Below are positions 1 through 5,543 of a DNA stretch of 5,543 nucleotides, piece after piece (position 1 is the first letter of the stretch; each line of letters starts with the position of its first letter). Position numbers and translations under genes: made by a program. Source of the DNA: Gammaproteobacteria bacterium (GTDB taxonomy: Bacteria > Pseudomonadota > Gammaproteobacteria > UBA6429 > Thiohalophilaceae); the NCBI GenBank assembly GCA_029880425.1, contig JAOUOK010000153.1:1-5543 (forward strand), written 5' to 3'. The notes under the pieces are model-generated. The model had not been told where the DNA came from and did no database searches. It was given only the letters and a program-made list of their open reading frames with translations.

Positions 1-1
1 C

Positions 2-517
2 CATCAGCTCGATAATGCAGCAGGTGTGCTAATGGTTATTGAGTGTTTAGCCGATAAACTTCCAGTGAGTCAAAAACAGGTGAAAGCGGGATTGTTATCG
101 GTCTCGGTAATGGGGCGTTTTCAGTGCATCGGTGGTGAGCCAATGCATATCCTTGATGTCGCACACAATGAAGCAAGCATGGAATGCCTGGCTGAACTGT
201 TAAATGGCCAGGTTTGCGGGGGTAATAACGTTGCTGTACTGGGTATGTTAGAAGATAAAGAACATGCTGAAGCCTTGGCGGTGATGTTACCTGAAATAAC
301 CCGGTGGTATATCGCAGACCTTGATGTCCCACGTGGTATAAAAGCTAAACAACTGGCTGAAGTATTGAAGAGCCTGGATGAGAATACCGATATCACTTGC
401 TTTGATGATGTAAAACAGGCGATTAAAGCCGCTGATGCTGAGGCGGAACCGGGTGACCGCGTTATCATCTTTGGTTCGTTTTATACGGTAGAATTTGCTA
501 TGCAGACAGGAATATAA
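2..517 (+). CDS. folC: Bifunctional folylpolyglutamate/dihydrofolate synthase, C-terminal part
   Basis: FolC is a cytoplasmic ATP-dependent ligase. It adds glutamate to dihydropteroate to make dihydrofolate and then extends the gamma-glutamyl tail of reduced folates. The frame is open from base 2 and gives 171 residues ending in TAA. Seen in the sequence: HQLDNAAG at the very start, corresponding to the conserved NxxxA segment at the end of the Mur-ligase-like central domain; GRFQ at 38-41; LDVAHNEAS at 51-59, the family LDVAHNP-type motif of the C-terminal glutamate-ligase domain; GMLEDKE at 81-87; and FGSFYTVE at 157-164, the typical C-terminal motif. By comparison with the roughly 420-residue E. 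coli enzyme, about 250 N-terminal residues, including the ATP P-loop, lie upstream of the window. Nothing suggests a broken gene. The neighbouring order folC-dedD-cvpA-purF is that of E. coli. Confidence 0.95.
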   Translation, partial: HQLDNAAGVLMVIECLADKLPVSQKQVKAGLLSVSVMGRFQCIGGEPMHILDVAHNEASMECLAELLNGQVCGGNNVAVLGMLEDKEHAEALAVMLPEITRWYIADLDVPRGIKAKQLAEVLKSLDENTDITCFDDVKQAIKAADAEAEPGDRVIIFGSFYTVEFAMQTGI

Positions 518-573
518 TGGGCACTTAAATAACTGTTTATTATATAATTTAATCATTTCTATTTATAAATATC

Positions 574-579
574 AGGGGA
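574..579 (+). promoter_or_regulatory. Ribosome binding site of the SPOR gene, supporting a GTG start
   Basis: AGGGGA lies 4 nt before GTG 584. No ATG in this frame precedes the transmembrane segment, so this site decides the unusual start codon. Confidence 0.65.
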
Positions 580-583
580 ATAC

Positions 584-1153
584 GTGGAACAAGGGCGCTT
601 AAAACAACGTTTGCTCGGTGCAATAGTATTGGTTGCATTGGCGGTGATTTTTATCCCGATGTTACTCAGCGGTGGCCGCGATGTAGAAATACCTGTTTTT
701 GGTAGTAATGTTCCTGAACGCAGTACTGAAATAAAAAATATTAAGCACATTGATATTAGTGATTCCCGAAACGCAGAAGTAAAACCCGTTAATCCGGCAC
801 GAATTCCTGTAGCGCCCGGTGTAACTGAACCAAAAGTAGTGAAAGAAGAAAAAGCGAACGTGATTTTTGAAACAATTACCGGGTTGACAAAAGAAGAGAA
901 AAAACCGGCAATAAAACAAACAGTATGGGCAGTACAGGTCGGGAGCTTTAGCAAACGTTCAAATGCCCTTGGTTTAAAAGAGAAGTTACGTAAGAAAAAG
1001 ATGCATGCTTTTATTGAACGTATTATGAAAGATAACAAGGCGACCTATCGGGTTCGGGTTGGGCCGGAAATTTCCCGTGAAAAGGCTGAAGCACTCAAAC
1101 AAAAGCTAAAAAAAGAGTTTAAGCTCACGGGCCTGGTTGTTAAACATCCTTAA
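584..1153 (+). CDS. dedD: DedD-like inner-membrane protein with C-terminal SPOR domain
   Basis: The protein has 189 residues and a GTG start. A short charged cytoplasmic N-terminus (EQGRLKQR) leads into one transmembrane helix at about residues 10-28. A linker of about 80 residues, rich in Pro, Lys and Glu, follows (30-111), and a SPOR domain fills residues 112-188, starting WAVQVGSF and containing YRVRVGP near 155-161. SPOR domains bind glycan strands lacking stem peptides at the division septum. DedD in E. coli is a non-essential division protein anchored this way, with the SPOR domain in the periplasm. The protein is somewhat shorter than E. coli DedD (about 220 residues), the difference being in the variable linker. 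Position between folC and cvpA is the E. coli dedD position, which is the main reason for using the symbol; SPOR proteins are otherwise hard to tell apart. cvpA starts 15 nt downstream, so co-transcription is likely. Confidence 0.88.
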   Translation: MEQGRLKQRLLGAIVLVALAVIFIPMLLSGGRDVEIPVFGSNVPERSTEIKNIKHIDISDSRNAEVKPVNPARIPVAPGVTEPKVVKEEKANVIFETITGLTKEEKKPAIKQTVWAVQVGSFSKRSNALGLKEKLRKKKMHAFIERIMKDNKATYRVRVGPEISREKAEALKQKLKKEFKLTGLVVKHP

Positions 1154-1168
1154 GCTGGAATAAATTTA

Positions 1169-1657
1169 ATGGTTGTAGCAGACTTAATTGTTTTAAGTAT
1201 TATTATCCTCTCGGTTGTTGTCAGCTTGATGCGAGGTTTTGTTAAAGAAGCGATGTCGTTAACCGGTTGGCTGGTTGCGTTATGGATTGCAATGACCTTT
1301 TCTTCAGGTATGGCTGAGATTTTTGGTAGCTCAATTAAAGATCCAACATTGCGTTTACTCGCGGCTTTTGTAACTTTATTTATTTTATCTTTAATAGTTG
1401 GTTCTATTATTAATTTTTTTGCCGGCCAGCTTGTTCAACGGGCGGGACTAACAGGTATTGACCGGACTATAGGTGCAGTATTTGGTTTATTACGTGGCGT
1501 GTTGTTAGTAACTATAATAGTTATGTTACTGGGCTTAACAACGTTACCAAAAGAGTCGTGGTGGGATGATTCGTTCTTTTTATTCAGGTTTGAAGTCATT
1601 GCAACGTGGTTAAAAGATTTGTTGCCCGATGATATTTCAAGATATTTTAAATATTAG
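1169..1657 (+). CDS. cvpA: CvpA family inner-membrane protein
   Basis: The protein has 162 residues, the same as E. coli CvpA. Four hydrophobic helices are visible at about 3-20, 28-45, 63-84 and 103-123. Family signatures are present: MRGFVKE at 21-27 after the first helix, and the loop into helix four, GIDRTIGAVFGLLRG at 96-110, with Asp98, Arg99 and the glycines. The C-terminal 40 residues are polar and aromatic. CvpA was named for its requirement in colicin V production in E. coli; its molecular activity is unresolved, although it is linked to envelope integrity. The ATG at 1169 has only a weak GGA (1157-1159) upstream, 9 nt away, but the protein aligns from residue 1 with family length. 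It sits 15 nt after the SPOR gene and 37 nt before purF; cvpA-purF is a conserved pair in E. coli. I found no convincing PurR operator upstream. Confidence 0.93.
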   Translation: MVVADLIVLSIIILSVVVSLMRGFVKEAMSLTGWLVALWIAMTFSSGMAEIFGSSIKDPTLRLLAAFVTLFILSLIVGSIINFFAGQLVQRAGLTGIDRTIGAVFGLLRGVLLVTIIVMLLGLTTLPKESWWDDSFFLFRFEVIATWLKDLLPDDISRYFKY

Positions 1658-1683
1658 TTTTTGTTTTAACTAAACGTATACTC

Positions 1684-1688
1684 AGGAA
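1684..1688 (+). promoter_or_regulatory. Ribosome binding site of purF
   Basis: AGGAA lies 6 nt before ATG 1695. It fixes the start so that the catalytic cysteine becomes the N-terminal residue after removal of Met. Confidence 0.7.
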
Positions 1689-1694
1689 TCAGAT

Positions 1695-3209
1695 ATGTGT
1701 GGAATTATAGGCCTTGTTGGACATACACCCGTTAACCAGGCGCTTTTTGATGGCTTAACGGTATTACAACATCGTGGGCAGGATGCTGCAGGTATTGTTA
1801 CTTGCGAAGATGACCGCATGTATCTGCGTAAAGATAATGGTTTAGTAAAAGATGTTTTCCATACCCGGCATATGATGAACCTGAAGGGTAATATTGGTAT
1901 TGGCCATGTGAGATACCCTACGGCAGGTAGTTTTTCATCAGCTGAGGCGCAACCCTTCTATGTGAATTCACCCTATGGTATTGCTTTAGCACATAACGGT
2001 AACTTAACCAATGCAGATGAACTAAAACGAGACTTGTATGTTGAAGATCGTCGTCATATTAATACCAACTCAGATTCTGAAATTTTGTTAAATATTTTTG
2101 CCCACGAATTACAAAAAACCGTTCATCCTAACCTTGAAATAACTGCAGATAATGTTTTTGATGCTGTTGAAAATGTCCATAAGCGCTGTAAAGGGGCATA
2201 TGCTGTTGTCGCGATGATTACCGGTCGCGGTATTGTTGCATTCCGTGATCCTCACGGTATTCGCCCGGTCGCATTTGGCAAACGTGAAACAGAAGAGGGT
2301 CTTGAACATATTGTTGCTTCTGAGTCAGTGGCAATTGATTCTCTTGATTTTGAAATGGTCAGGGACATTGAACCTGGAGAAGCCATTTTTATAAACCATG
2401 ACGGCGAATTATTTTCTCGTCAGTGTGCAGAGAACCCAGTGTTAACGCCATGTATTTTTGAACATGTTTATTTTGCACGTCCGGATTCTATTATTGATGG
2501 TATCTCGGTTTATAAGGCCCGTTTACGTATGGGGGATTATCTGGCGAAAACGATATTAAAGCAGTTCCCTGATCATGATATTGATGTGGTACTCCCTATA
2601 CCCGATACAAGCCGTACTTCTGCATTGGAGTGTTCTTATACCCTGGGCGTAAAGTACAGTGAAGGCTTTATTAAGAACCGCTATATTGCAAGAACCTTTA
2701 TAATGCCTGGACAAAAACAGCGTAAAAAATCTGTCCGTCAAAAACTCAATGCAATTGAACTGGAGTTTAAAGGAAAGAATGTATTGCTGGTTGATGATTC
2801 GATAGTACGCGGCACAACCTCGGCTCAAATTATTCAGATGGCGCGTGATGCGGGCGCGAATAAAGTGTATTTTGCCTCTGCGGCACCCGCGGTACGTTAC
2901 CCGAATGTCTATGGTATTGATATGCCAGCTGCGCATGAACTCATTGGTCATGGCCGTAATGTAGAAGAAATAGCAAAAGAAATTGGTGCAGATAAATTAT
3001 TTTACCAGGAACTTGATGATTTAATTGAAGCAGTACGTAAGAAAGTACCTAAGATTAAAGAGTTTGATACTTCTGTATTCAATGGCGAGTATGTGACAGG
3101 TGATATTGATGAAAGTTATTTGCAGCACATCGAATCCTTAAGAAACGATAAAAGCCGATCAGGTAGTAATGCAGATAACGAAGTGATTGAAATCCATAAT
3201 AATGCTTAA
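1695..3209 (+). CDS. purF: Amidophosphoribosyltransferase (glutamine PRPP amidotransferase)
   Basis: PurF catalyses the first committed step of purine synthesis in the cytoplasm: glutamine plus PRPP gives 5-phosphoribosylamine, glutamate and pyrophosphate. It has 504 residues, against 505 in E. coli. The N-terminal class-II glutaminase domain (about 2-235) begins MCGIIGLVG with nucleophile Cys2 and no propeptide, so it is the E. coli-type enzyme and not the processed iron-sulfur Bacillus type. Visible active-site residues are Arg73 in HVRYPTAG, Asn101-Gly102 in AHNGNL and Asp127 in NSDSE. The phosphoribosyltransferase domain (about 260-470) carries the flexible loop starting at Lys327, with RTFIMPGQ at 333-340, and the PRPP-binding motif [14 protein letters not shown] at 363-376 with Asp367-Asp368. 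FNGEYVT near the C-terminus is also typical. In E. coli, cvpA-purF is repressed by PurR; no clear operator is seen here. No terminator beyond a weak AT-rich hairpin follows it directly. Confidence 0.98.
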   Translation: MCGIIGLVGHTPVNQALFDGLTVLQHRGQDAAGIVTCEDDRMYLRKDNGLVKDVFHTRHMMNLKGNIGIGHVRYPTAGSFSSAEAQPFYVNSPYGIALAHNGNLTNADELKRDLYVEDRRHINTNSDSEILLNIFAHELQKTVHPNLEITADNVFDAVENVHKRCKGAYAVVAMITGRGIVAFRDPHGIRPVAFGKRETEEGLEHIVASESVAIDSLDFEMVRDIEPGEAIFINHDGELFSRQCAENPVLTPCIFEHVYFARPDSIIDGISVYKARLRMGDYLAKTILKQFPDHDIDVVLPIPDTSRTSALECSYTLGVKYSEGFIKNRYIARTFIMPGQKQRKKSVRQKLNAIELEFKGKNVLLVDDSIVRGTTSAQIIQMARDAGANKVYFASAAPAVRYPNVYGIDMPAAHELIGHGRNVEEIAKEIGADKLFYQELDDLIEAVRKKVPKIKEFDTSVFNGEYVTGDIDESYLQHIESLRNDKSRSGSNADNEVIEIHNNA

Positions 3210-3235
3210 CTAATTGAATGGATAATTTATTCAGG

Positions 3236-3250
3236 TTGTCAGATTGACAA
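3236..3250. repeat. Perfect 6-bp inverted repeat over the -35 box
   Basis: TTGTCA-GAT-TGACAA is a perfect dyad with a 3-nt spacer. It contains the TTGACA used as the -35 element of the putative metZ promoter. It could be an operator, or a short weak hairpin at the end of the purF transcript, since the T-rich run TTATTTT follows it. The sequence alone does not choose between these. Confidence 0.5.
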
Positions 3251-3272
3251 TTATTTTATCATCACCTAATCT
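3244..3272 (+). promoter_or_regulatory. Putative sigma70-type promoter of metZ and the downstream gene
   Basis: A perfect -35 TTGACA (3244-3249) is followed after 17 nt by TAATCT (3267-3272), a weak -10 that keeps the conserved first, second and last bases. A better -10 by composition, TATATT at 3274-3279, is spaced 24 nt away, which is too far for this -35. Transcription would begin around 3279-3286, roughly 15-25 nt before the riboswitch, a natural leader position. The start site is inferred, not observed. Confidence 0.5.
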
Positions 3273-3301
3273 TTATATTCTTGGGCTGGTTAGTTCAGGA
3301 A

Positions 3302-3352
3302 GCGCCGATTTGATATCAGCTTGCGGGCGCAATAAAAATTCAGCTAAAGTGA
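3302..3352 (+). promoter_or_regulatory. SAM-II class S-adenosylmethionine riboswitch, metZ leader
   Basis: The aptamer senses S-adenosylmethionine in the nascent mRNA leader. Seen directly: P1 is a perfect 5-bp stem, GCGCC (3302-3306) with GGCGC (3326-3330). Its loop begins with GATTTGA, carrying the conserved GAUUU of SAM-II, and ends with GCTTGC (3319-3324). After P1 come AATAAA (3331-3336) and then AGCTAAAG (3342-3349), the family's conserved 3' segment. The H-type pseudoknot can be drawn: G3323-C3344 and C3324-G3343, then U3321/U3322 with A3347/A3348, C3320-G3349, and AUC-side bases 3316-3318 with 3350-3352, leaving G3319 bulged. The order and spacing of these elements follow the SAM-II structure known from a metX leader. 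SAM-V shares part of this core and is the main alternative. The neighbour metZ is a methionine gene, as expected. SAM-II is best known from Alphaproteobacteria and less expected here. Confidence 0.85.
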
Positions 3353-3367
3353 AAGCCTGCTTTAGCT
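3342..3367 (+). promoter_or_regulatory. Putative antiterminator hairpin
   Basis: AGCTAAAG (3342-3349) and CTTTAGCT (3360-3367) form a perfect 8-bp stem with a 10-nt loop. The 5' strand is the same segment that closes the SAM-II pseudoknot. The 3' strand takes bases 3360-3362 away from the terminator stem, and the loop holds most of the rest of the terminator's left arm. The hairpin is therefore incompatible both with the ligand-bound aptamer and with the terminator, as an antiterminator should be. The function is inferred from pairing alone. Confidence 0.7.
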
Positions 3368-3384
3368 AATAAGCGGGTTTTTTT
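3352..3384 (+). terminator. Intrinsic terminator, expression platform of the metZ riboswitch
   Basis: The left arm AAAGCCTGCTT (3352-3362) pairs with AAGCGGGTTT (3371-3380, plus T3381), with a U-G and a G-U wobble in the stem and an 8-nt loop (3363-3370). The right arm runs into a seven-T tract at 3378-3384. This is a standard rho-independent terminator. It ends 34 nt before the metZ start and lies downstream of the promoter and aptamer, so it can stop metZ transcription early; it may also catch read-through from purF. Confidence 0.82.
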
Positions 3385-3408
3385 GTGCCCGTAGTATAAG
3401 AATGTAAT

Positions 3409-3412
3409 GGAG
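3409..3412 (+). promoter_or_regulatory. Ribosome binding site of metZ, deciding its start
   Basis: GGAG lies 6 nt before ATG 3419. An in-frame ATG at 3407 has no Shine-Dalgarno sequence upstream and would overlap this site, so 3419 is preferred. The site lies outside the terminator stem, which argues for control at transcription and not at ribosome access. Confidence 0.7.
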
Positions 3413-3418
3413 ACAATA

Positions 3419-4597
3419 ATGTCAGATTTTGATGAAACATGGGCACTTGAAACATTAGCGGTGCGAGCGGGGCAGGTTCGTACTGCAGAAGGTGAGCATA
3501 GCGAACCAATATTTACTACCTCAAGTTATGTGTTCCCAAGTGCAGCAGAAGCCGCGGCACGTTTTAAAGGGGAAAGCCAGGGTAATATCTATTCACGTTT
3601 TACCAACCCAACAGTAAGAACTTTTGAACAGCGCCTGGCCGCGTTAGAAGGTGGCGACAGTTGTGTCGCGACGTCCTCGGGCATGTCAGCAATTTTAAGT
3701 ACCTGCATTGCATTATTAAAATCCGGTGATCATATTGTATCGTCACGTTCCATATTTGGAACAACGGTTGTTTTATTTAATAAATATTTGCAACCATTTG
3801 GTGTTGAAACAACGTTTGTTGATTTAACGGATATTGATGCATGGAAAAAAGCGATAAGACCTGAGACAAAACTATTATTCTTAGAAACTCCGTCGAACCC
3901 GTTAACAGAAGTTGCTGATCTAAAGGCATTATCTGAACTGGCGCATGAAAACGACTGCTTACTGGTGGTTGATAATTGTTTATGTACACCGGCGTTACAG
4001 CAACCTTTAAAGCTGGGTGCGGATATTGTTATTCATTCTGCAACAAAATACATTGATGGCCAGGGCAGGGCCGTGGGTGGAGCTGTTGTTGGTAACAAGG
4101 AACTGGTTGGAGAAACGGTGTTTGGTTTTTTAAGAACTGCGGGCCCAACCTTGAGTCCATTTAATGCATGGGTCTTCCTGAAAGGCCTGGAAACCTTATC
4201 ACTAAGAATGAAAGCTCACAGTGCGAATGCACTGGAGCTGGCACAGTTTTTAGAACAGCATAAGAATGTAAATAAGGTTTTCTATTCTGGTCTTGAATCG
4301 CATCCGCAGTATGACTTAGCCAGCCAGCAGCAATTTGCCGGCAGCGGTGTATTATCTTTTGAAGTTAAAGGTGGTAAAGATGCTGCCTGGAAATTAATTG
4401 ATTCAACTAAACTGTTATCTATTACGGCTAATTTAGGTGACACTAAAACAACGATTACTCACCCGGCTACAACGACTCATGGTCGATTATCGGATGAAGA
4501 AAGGCAACAGGCAGGAATAAGTGAAGGTTTGATTCGGCTCTCTGTCGGCCTGGAATCAATTGAGGATATAAAAGCGGATATTGAGCGTGGACTGTAA
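3419..4597 (+). CDS. metZ: O-succinylhomoserine sulfhydrylase
   Basis: MetZ is a cytoplasmic PLP enzyme of the Cys/Met metabolism (cystathionine gamma-synthase-like) family. It combines O-succinylhomoserine with sulfide to make homocysteine, bypassing cystathionine. From ATG 3419 it has 392 residues, near the 403 of Pseudomonas MetZ. The N-terminus ETLAVRAGQVRTAEGEHSEP resembles Pseudomonas MetZ. PLP-site features are visible: YSRFTNPT starting at Tyr57-Tyr58 region (phosphate contact), SSGMSA near 86-91, Asp185 in VVDN (pyridine nitrogen) and the Schiff-base Lys210 in HSATKYIDGQGR. The C-terminal part holds ITHPATTTH, which binds substrate carboxylate with the later Arg in LIRLSVGLE. The metZ position after purF is as in Pseudomonas and supports this call over MetB, MetC or MetY. 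A SAM-II riboswitch and terminator precede it, giving end-product control. Substrate choice (succinyl versus acetyl ester) is inferred from similarity and synteny. Confidence 0.93.
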   Translation: MSDFDETWALETLAVRAGQVRTAEGEHSEPIFTTSSYVFPSAAEAAARFKGESQGNIYSRFTNPTVRTFEQRLAALEGGDSCVATSSGMSAILSTCIALLKSGDHIVSSRSIFGTTVVLFNKYLQPFGVETTFVDLTDIDAWKKAIRPETKLLFLETPSNPLTEVADLKALSELAHENDCLLVVDNCLCTPALQQPLKLGADIVIHSATKYIDGQGRAVGGAVVGNKELVGETVFGFLRTAGPTLSPFNAWVFLKGLETLSLRMKAHSANALELAQFLEQHKNVNKVFYSGLESHPQYDLASQQQFAGSGVLSFEVKGGKDAAWKLIDSTKLLSITANLGDTKTTITHPATTTHGRLSDEERQQAGISEGLIRLSVGLESIEDIKADIERGL

Positions 4598-4603
4598 CAG
4601 GTA

Positions 4604-5543
4604 ATGAAAAACACATTCATTGCAAGACAACCTATTTATGGTAACAGCGATCAGTTAATTGGTTACGAGCTGTTATATCGTACATCTCATATTAACGCTG
4701 CTTCATTTGATGATGGTAAGCTTGCATCTTCTAATGTGATCCTGAATAGTTTCCTGGAAATAGGTTTTGATAGCCTGGTTGGCAGTGCATTAGCTTTTAT
4801 AAATATTACTGAAGATTTTATATTAAATGAATCTTTAACACCTATGTATGAGAGCCAAACTGTTCTTGAGATTCTTGAGGAGATTAAACCATCAAAAAAA
4901 GTCATTGCCGGGGTTCATCGGCTTAAACAACAAGGTTATAAAATAGCGTTAGATGATTTTAAGTATTCTCCGGAATATGACGAGTTATTAGAACTGGCCG
5001 ATTATGTGAAACTGGATGTGCTCGAGCTTGGTCAAGCCGGAATTACTGAAGAATTAGCGAAACTTAAGAACTTTGATGTCAAAATAATTGCTGAAAAAAT
5101 TGAAACGCCTGAGCTATATGATTTCTGCAGGAAACAGAATTTTGATTATTACCAGGGTTTTTATTTTTGTGTTCCACAGGTAATCAAACATAAAAACACG
5201 CCTGCAAATAAGCTGGTTGTATTGAGCTTAATTAAAGAATTAAACAATCCTGATTTTGAATTTTCTGATATTGAGAAACTAATTGCACAGGATGCAACCT
5301 TAACCTATAAGCTGTTACGTTATGCAAACAGTGCAGCATTTAGCCTGCGTAAGGAAATTAGCACTATAAAAGACGCATTAGCTTTAGTCGGTGGTGATAC
5401 CATAAAAAAATGGGCAACATTGATTTTGATGATGAAGCTTGCCGATGGGAAACCACAAGCCTTATTAATTACTGCATTAGTCAGGGCACGAATGTGTGAA
5501 CTGTTAGATGAGAGTAAAAGTGGTGAAATGTTTACCATAGGCT
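4604..5543 (+). CDS. EAL-HDOD (YuxH/COG3434-type) signalling protein, 3' end cut by window
   Basis: The frame runs open from ATG 4604 to the window end, 313 complete codons. Family members have about 400 residues, so some 90-100 are missing. An EAL-like cyclic-di-GMP phosphodiesterase domain spans about 4-195: FIARQPIY at 5-12 is the family's N-terminal signature. The EAL motif reads YELLYR (Glu22), followed by Asn67 in FINIT, Glu89 in LEILEE, Asp117-Asp118 in ALDDF, Lys136 in VKLDV, Glu164 in AEKIET and Gln184 in YQGFYF. An HDOD domain starts near 200, with LIAQDATLTYKLLRYANSA and IKDALALVGGD as hallmarks. There is no transmembrane segment, so it is cytosolic. The residues aligning with metal and catalytic positions look kept although Ala of EAL is replaced by Leu; activity cannot be judged. 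It begins 6 nt after the metZ stop with AGG only 2 nt before ATG, suggesting translational coupling and shared riboswitch control. An in-frame stop just upstream (4595) rules out an earlier start. Confidence 0.9.
   Translation, partial: MKNTFIARQPIYGNSDQLIGYELLYRTSHINAASFDDGKLASSNVILNSFLEIGFDSLVGSALAFINITEDFILNESLTPMYESQTVLEILEEIKPSKKVIAGVHRLKQQGYKIALDDFKYSPEYDELLELADYVKLDVLELGQAGITEELAKLKNFDVKIIAEKIETPELYDFCRKQNFDYYQGFYFCVPQVIKHKNTPANKLVVLSLIKELNNPDFEFSDIEKLIAQDATLTYKLLRYANSAAFSLRKEISTIKDALALVGGDTIKKWATLILMMKLADGKPQALLITALVRARMCELLDESKSGEMFTIG

Noticed and set aside
543..548. Perfect TATAAT in the AT-rich gap between folC and the SPOR gene
   Set aside because: No acceptable -35 element at 16-18 nt spacing; in such AT-rich sequence the hexamer is expected by chance.
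948..964. GCAAACGTT core resembling the centre of an E. coli PurR operator, upstream of cvpA-purF; a second partial match (AACGTTTGC) at 606-614
   Set aside because: Each matches only one side of the 16-bp palindrome, both lie inside the SPOR gene coding sequence, and neither is next to a promoter that I can support.
559..1038. Long open frame on the minus strand opposite the SPOR gene (159 codons), and similar ones opposite folC and purF
   Set aside because: They lie fully antisense to well-supported genes, show no recognisable domain and have compositions expected from reading the complement of the real coding frame.
3215..3233. Interrupted inverted repeat TGAAT...ATTCA just after purF, considered as a MetR-type site
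   Set aside because: The half-sites are separated by 9 nt (TGAA to TTCA by 11), which does not fit the TGAA-N5-TTCA type arrangement, and the stem is too short and AT-rich to be a terminator.
3302..3352. Interpretation of the leader as only a bidirectional or purF terminator region
   Set aside because: The promoter-like box and the ordered SAM-II motifs lie upstream of the terminator, and the alternative pairings fit an attenuator better than a simple purF terminator.
3407..3418. Earlier metZ start at ATG 3407, adding METI
   Set aside because: No ribosome binding site precedes it, and it overlaps the well-placed GGAG that serves ATG 3419; MetZ homology does not require the extra residues.

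Overview
The window comes from a moderately AT-rich gammaproteobacterium. The order folC - dedD-like SPOR gene - cvpA - purF matches the E. coli folC-dedD-cvpA-purF block, and purF followed by metZ matches the Pseudomonas arrangement. The proteins agree with this: PurF is a 504-aa enzyme with no propeptide, very close to the E. coli form, and CvpA has 162 residues as in E. coli. I cannot assign a genus. All genes are on the + strand, and no mobile element, tRNA, rRNA or CRISPR array is visible.

Layout. Positions 2-517 hold the C-terminal part of FolC (folylpolyglutamate/dihydrofolate synthase), cut by the window edge. A 66-nt AT-rich gap leads to a single-pass membrane protein with a C-terminal SPOR domain (584-1153, GTG start). 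CvpA follows after 15 nt (1169-1657) and PurF after 37 nt (1695-3209). These genes look like one housekeeping cluster linking folate metabolism, the cell envelope and the first step of purine synthesis.

The 209-nt gap 3210-3418 is the most informative stretch. It contains a promoter-like TTGACA box inside a perfect inverted repeat. Next comes an RNA element that I recognise as a SAM-II class S-adenosylmethionine riboswitch (about 3302-3352), and then an intrinsic terminator (3352-3384). A second hairpin (3342-3367) is incompatible with both the riboswitch pseudoknot and the terminator. The arrangement therefore reads as a transcriptional OFF switch: with SAM bound the terminator forms, and without SAM the antiterminator forms and metZ is transcribed.

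metZ (3419-4597) encodes O-succinylhomoserine sulfhydrylase, which makes homocysteine for methionine and SAM synthesis, so the riboswitch closes a feedback loop. Only 6 nt after metZ begins a gene for an EAL-HDOD (YuxH-type) signalling protein (4604 to beyond the window end). It lacks a strong separate promoter or a well-spaced ribosome binding site, so it is probably co-transcribed and translationally coupled. If so, a cyclic-di-GMP-type signalling protein would be under SAM control, which is the least expected biological link here.
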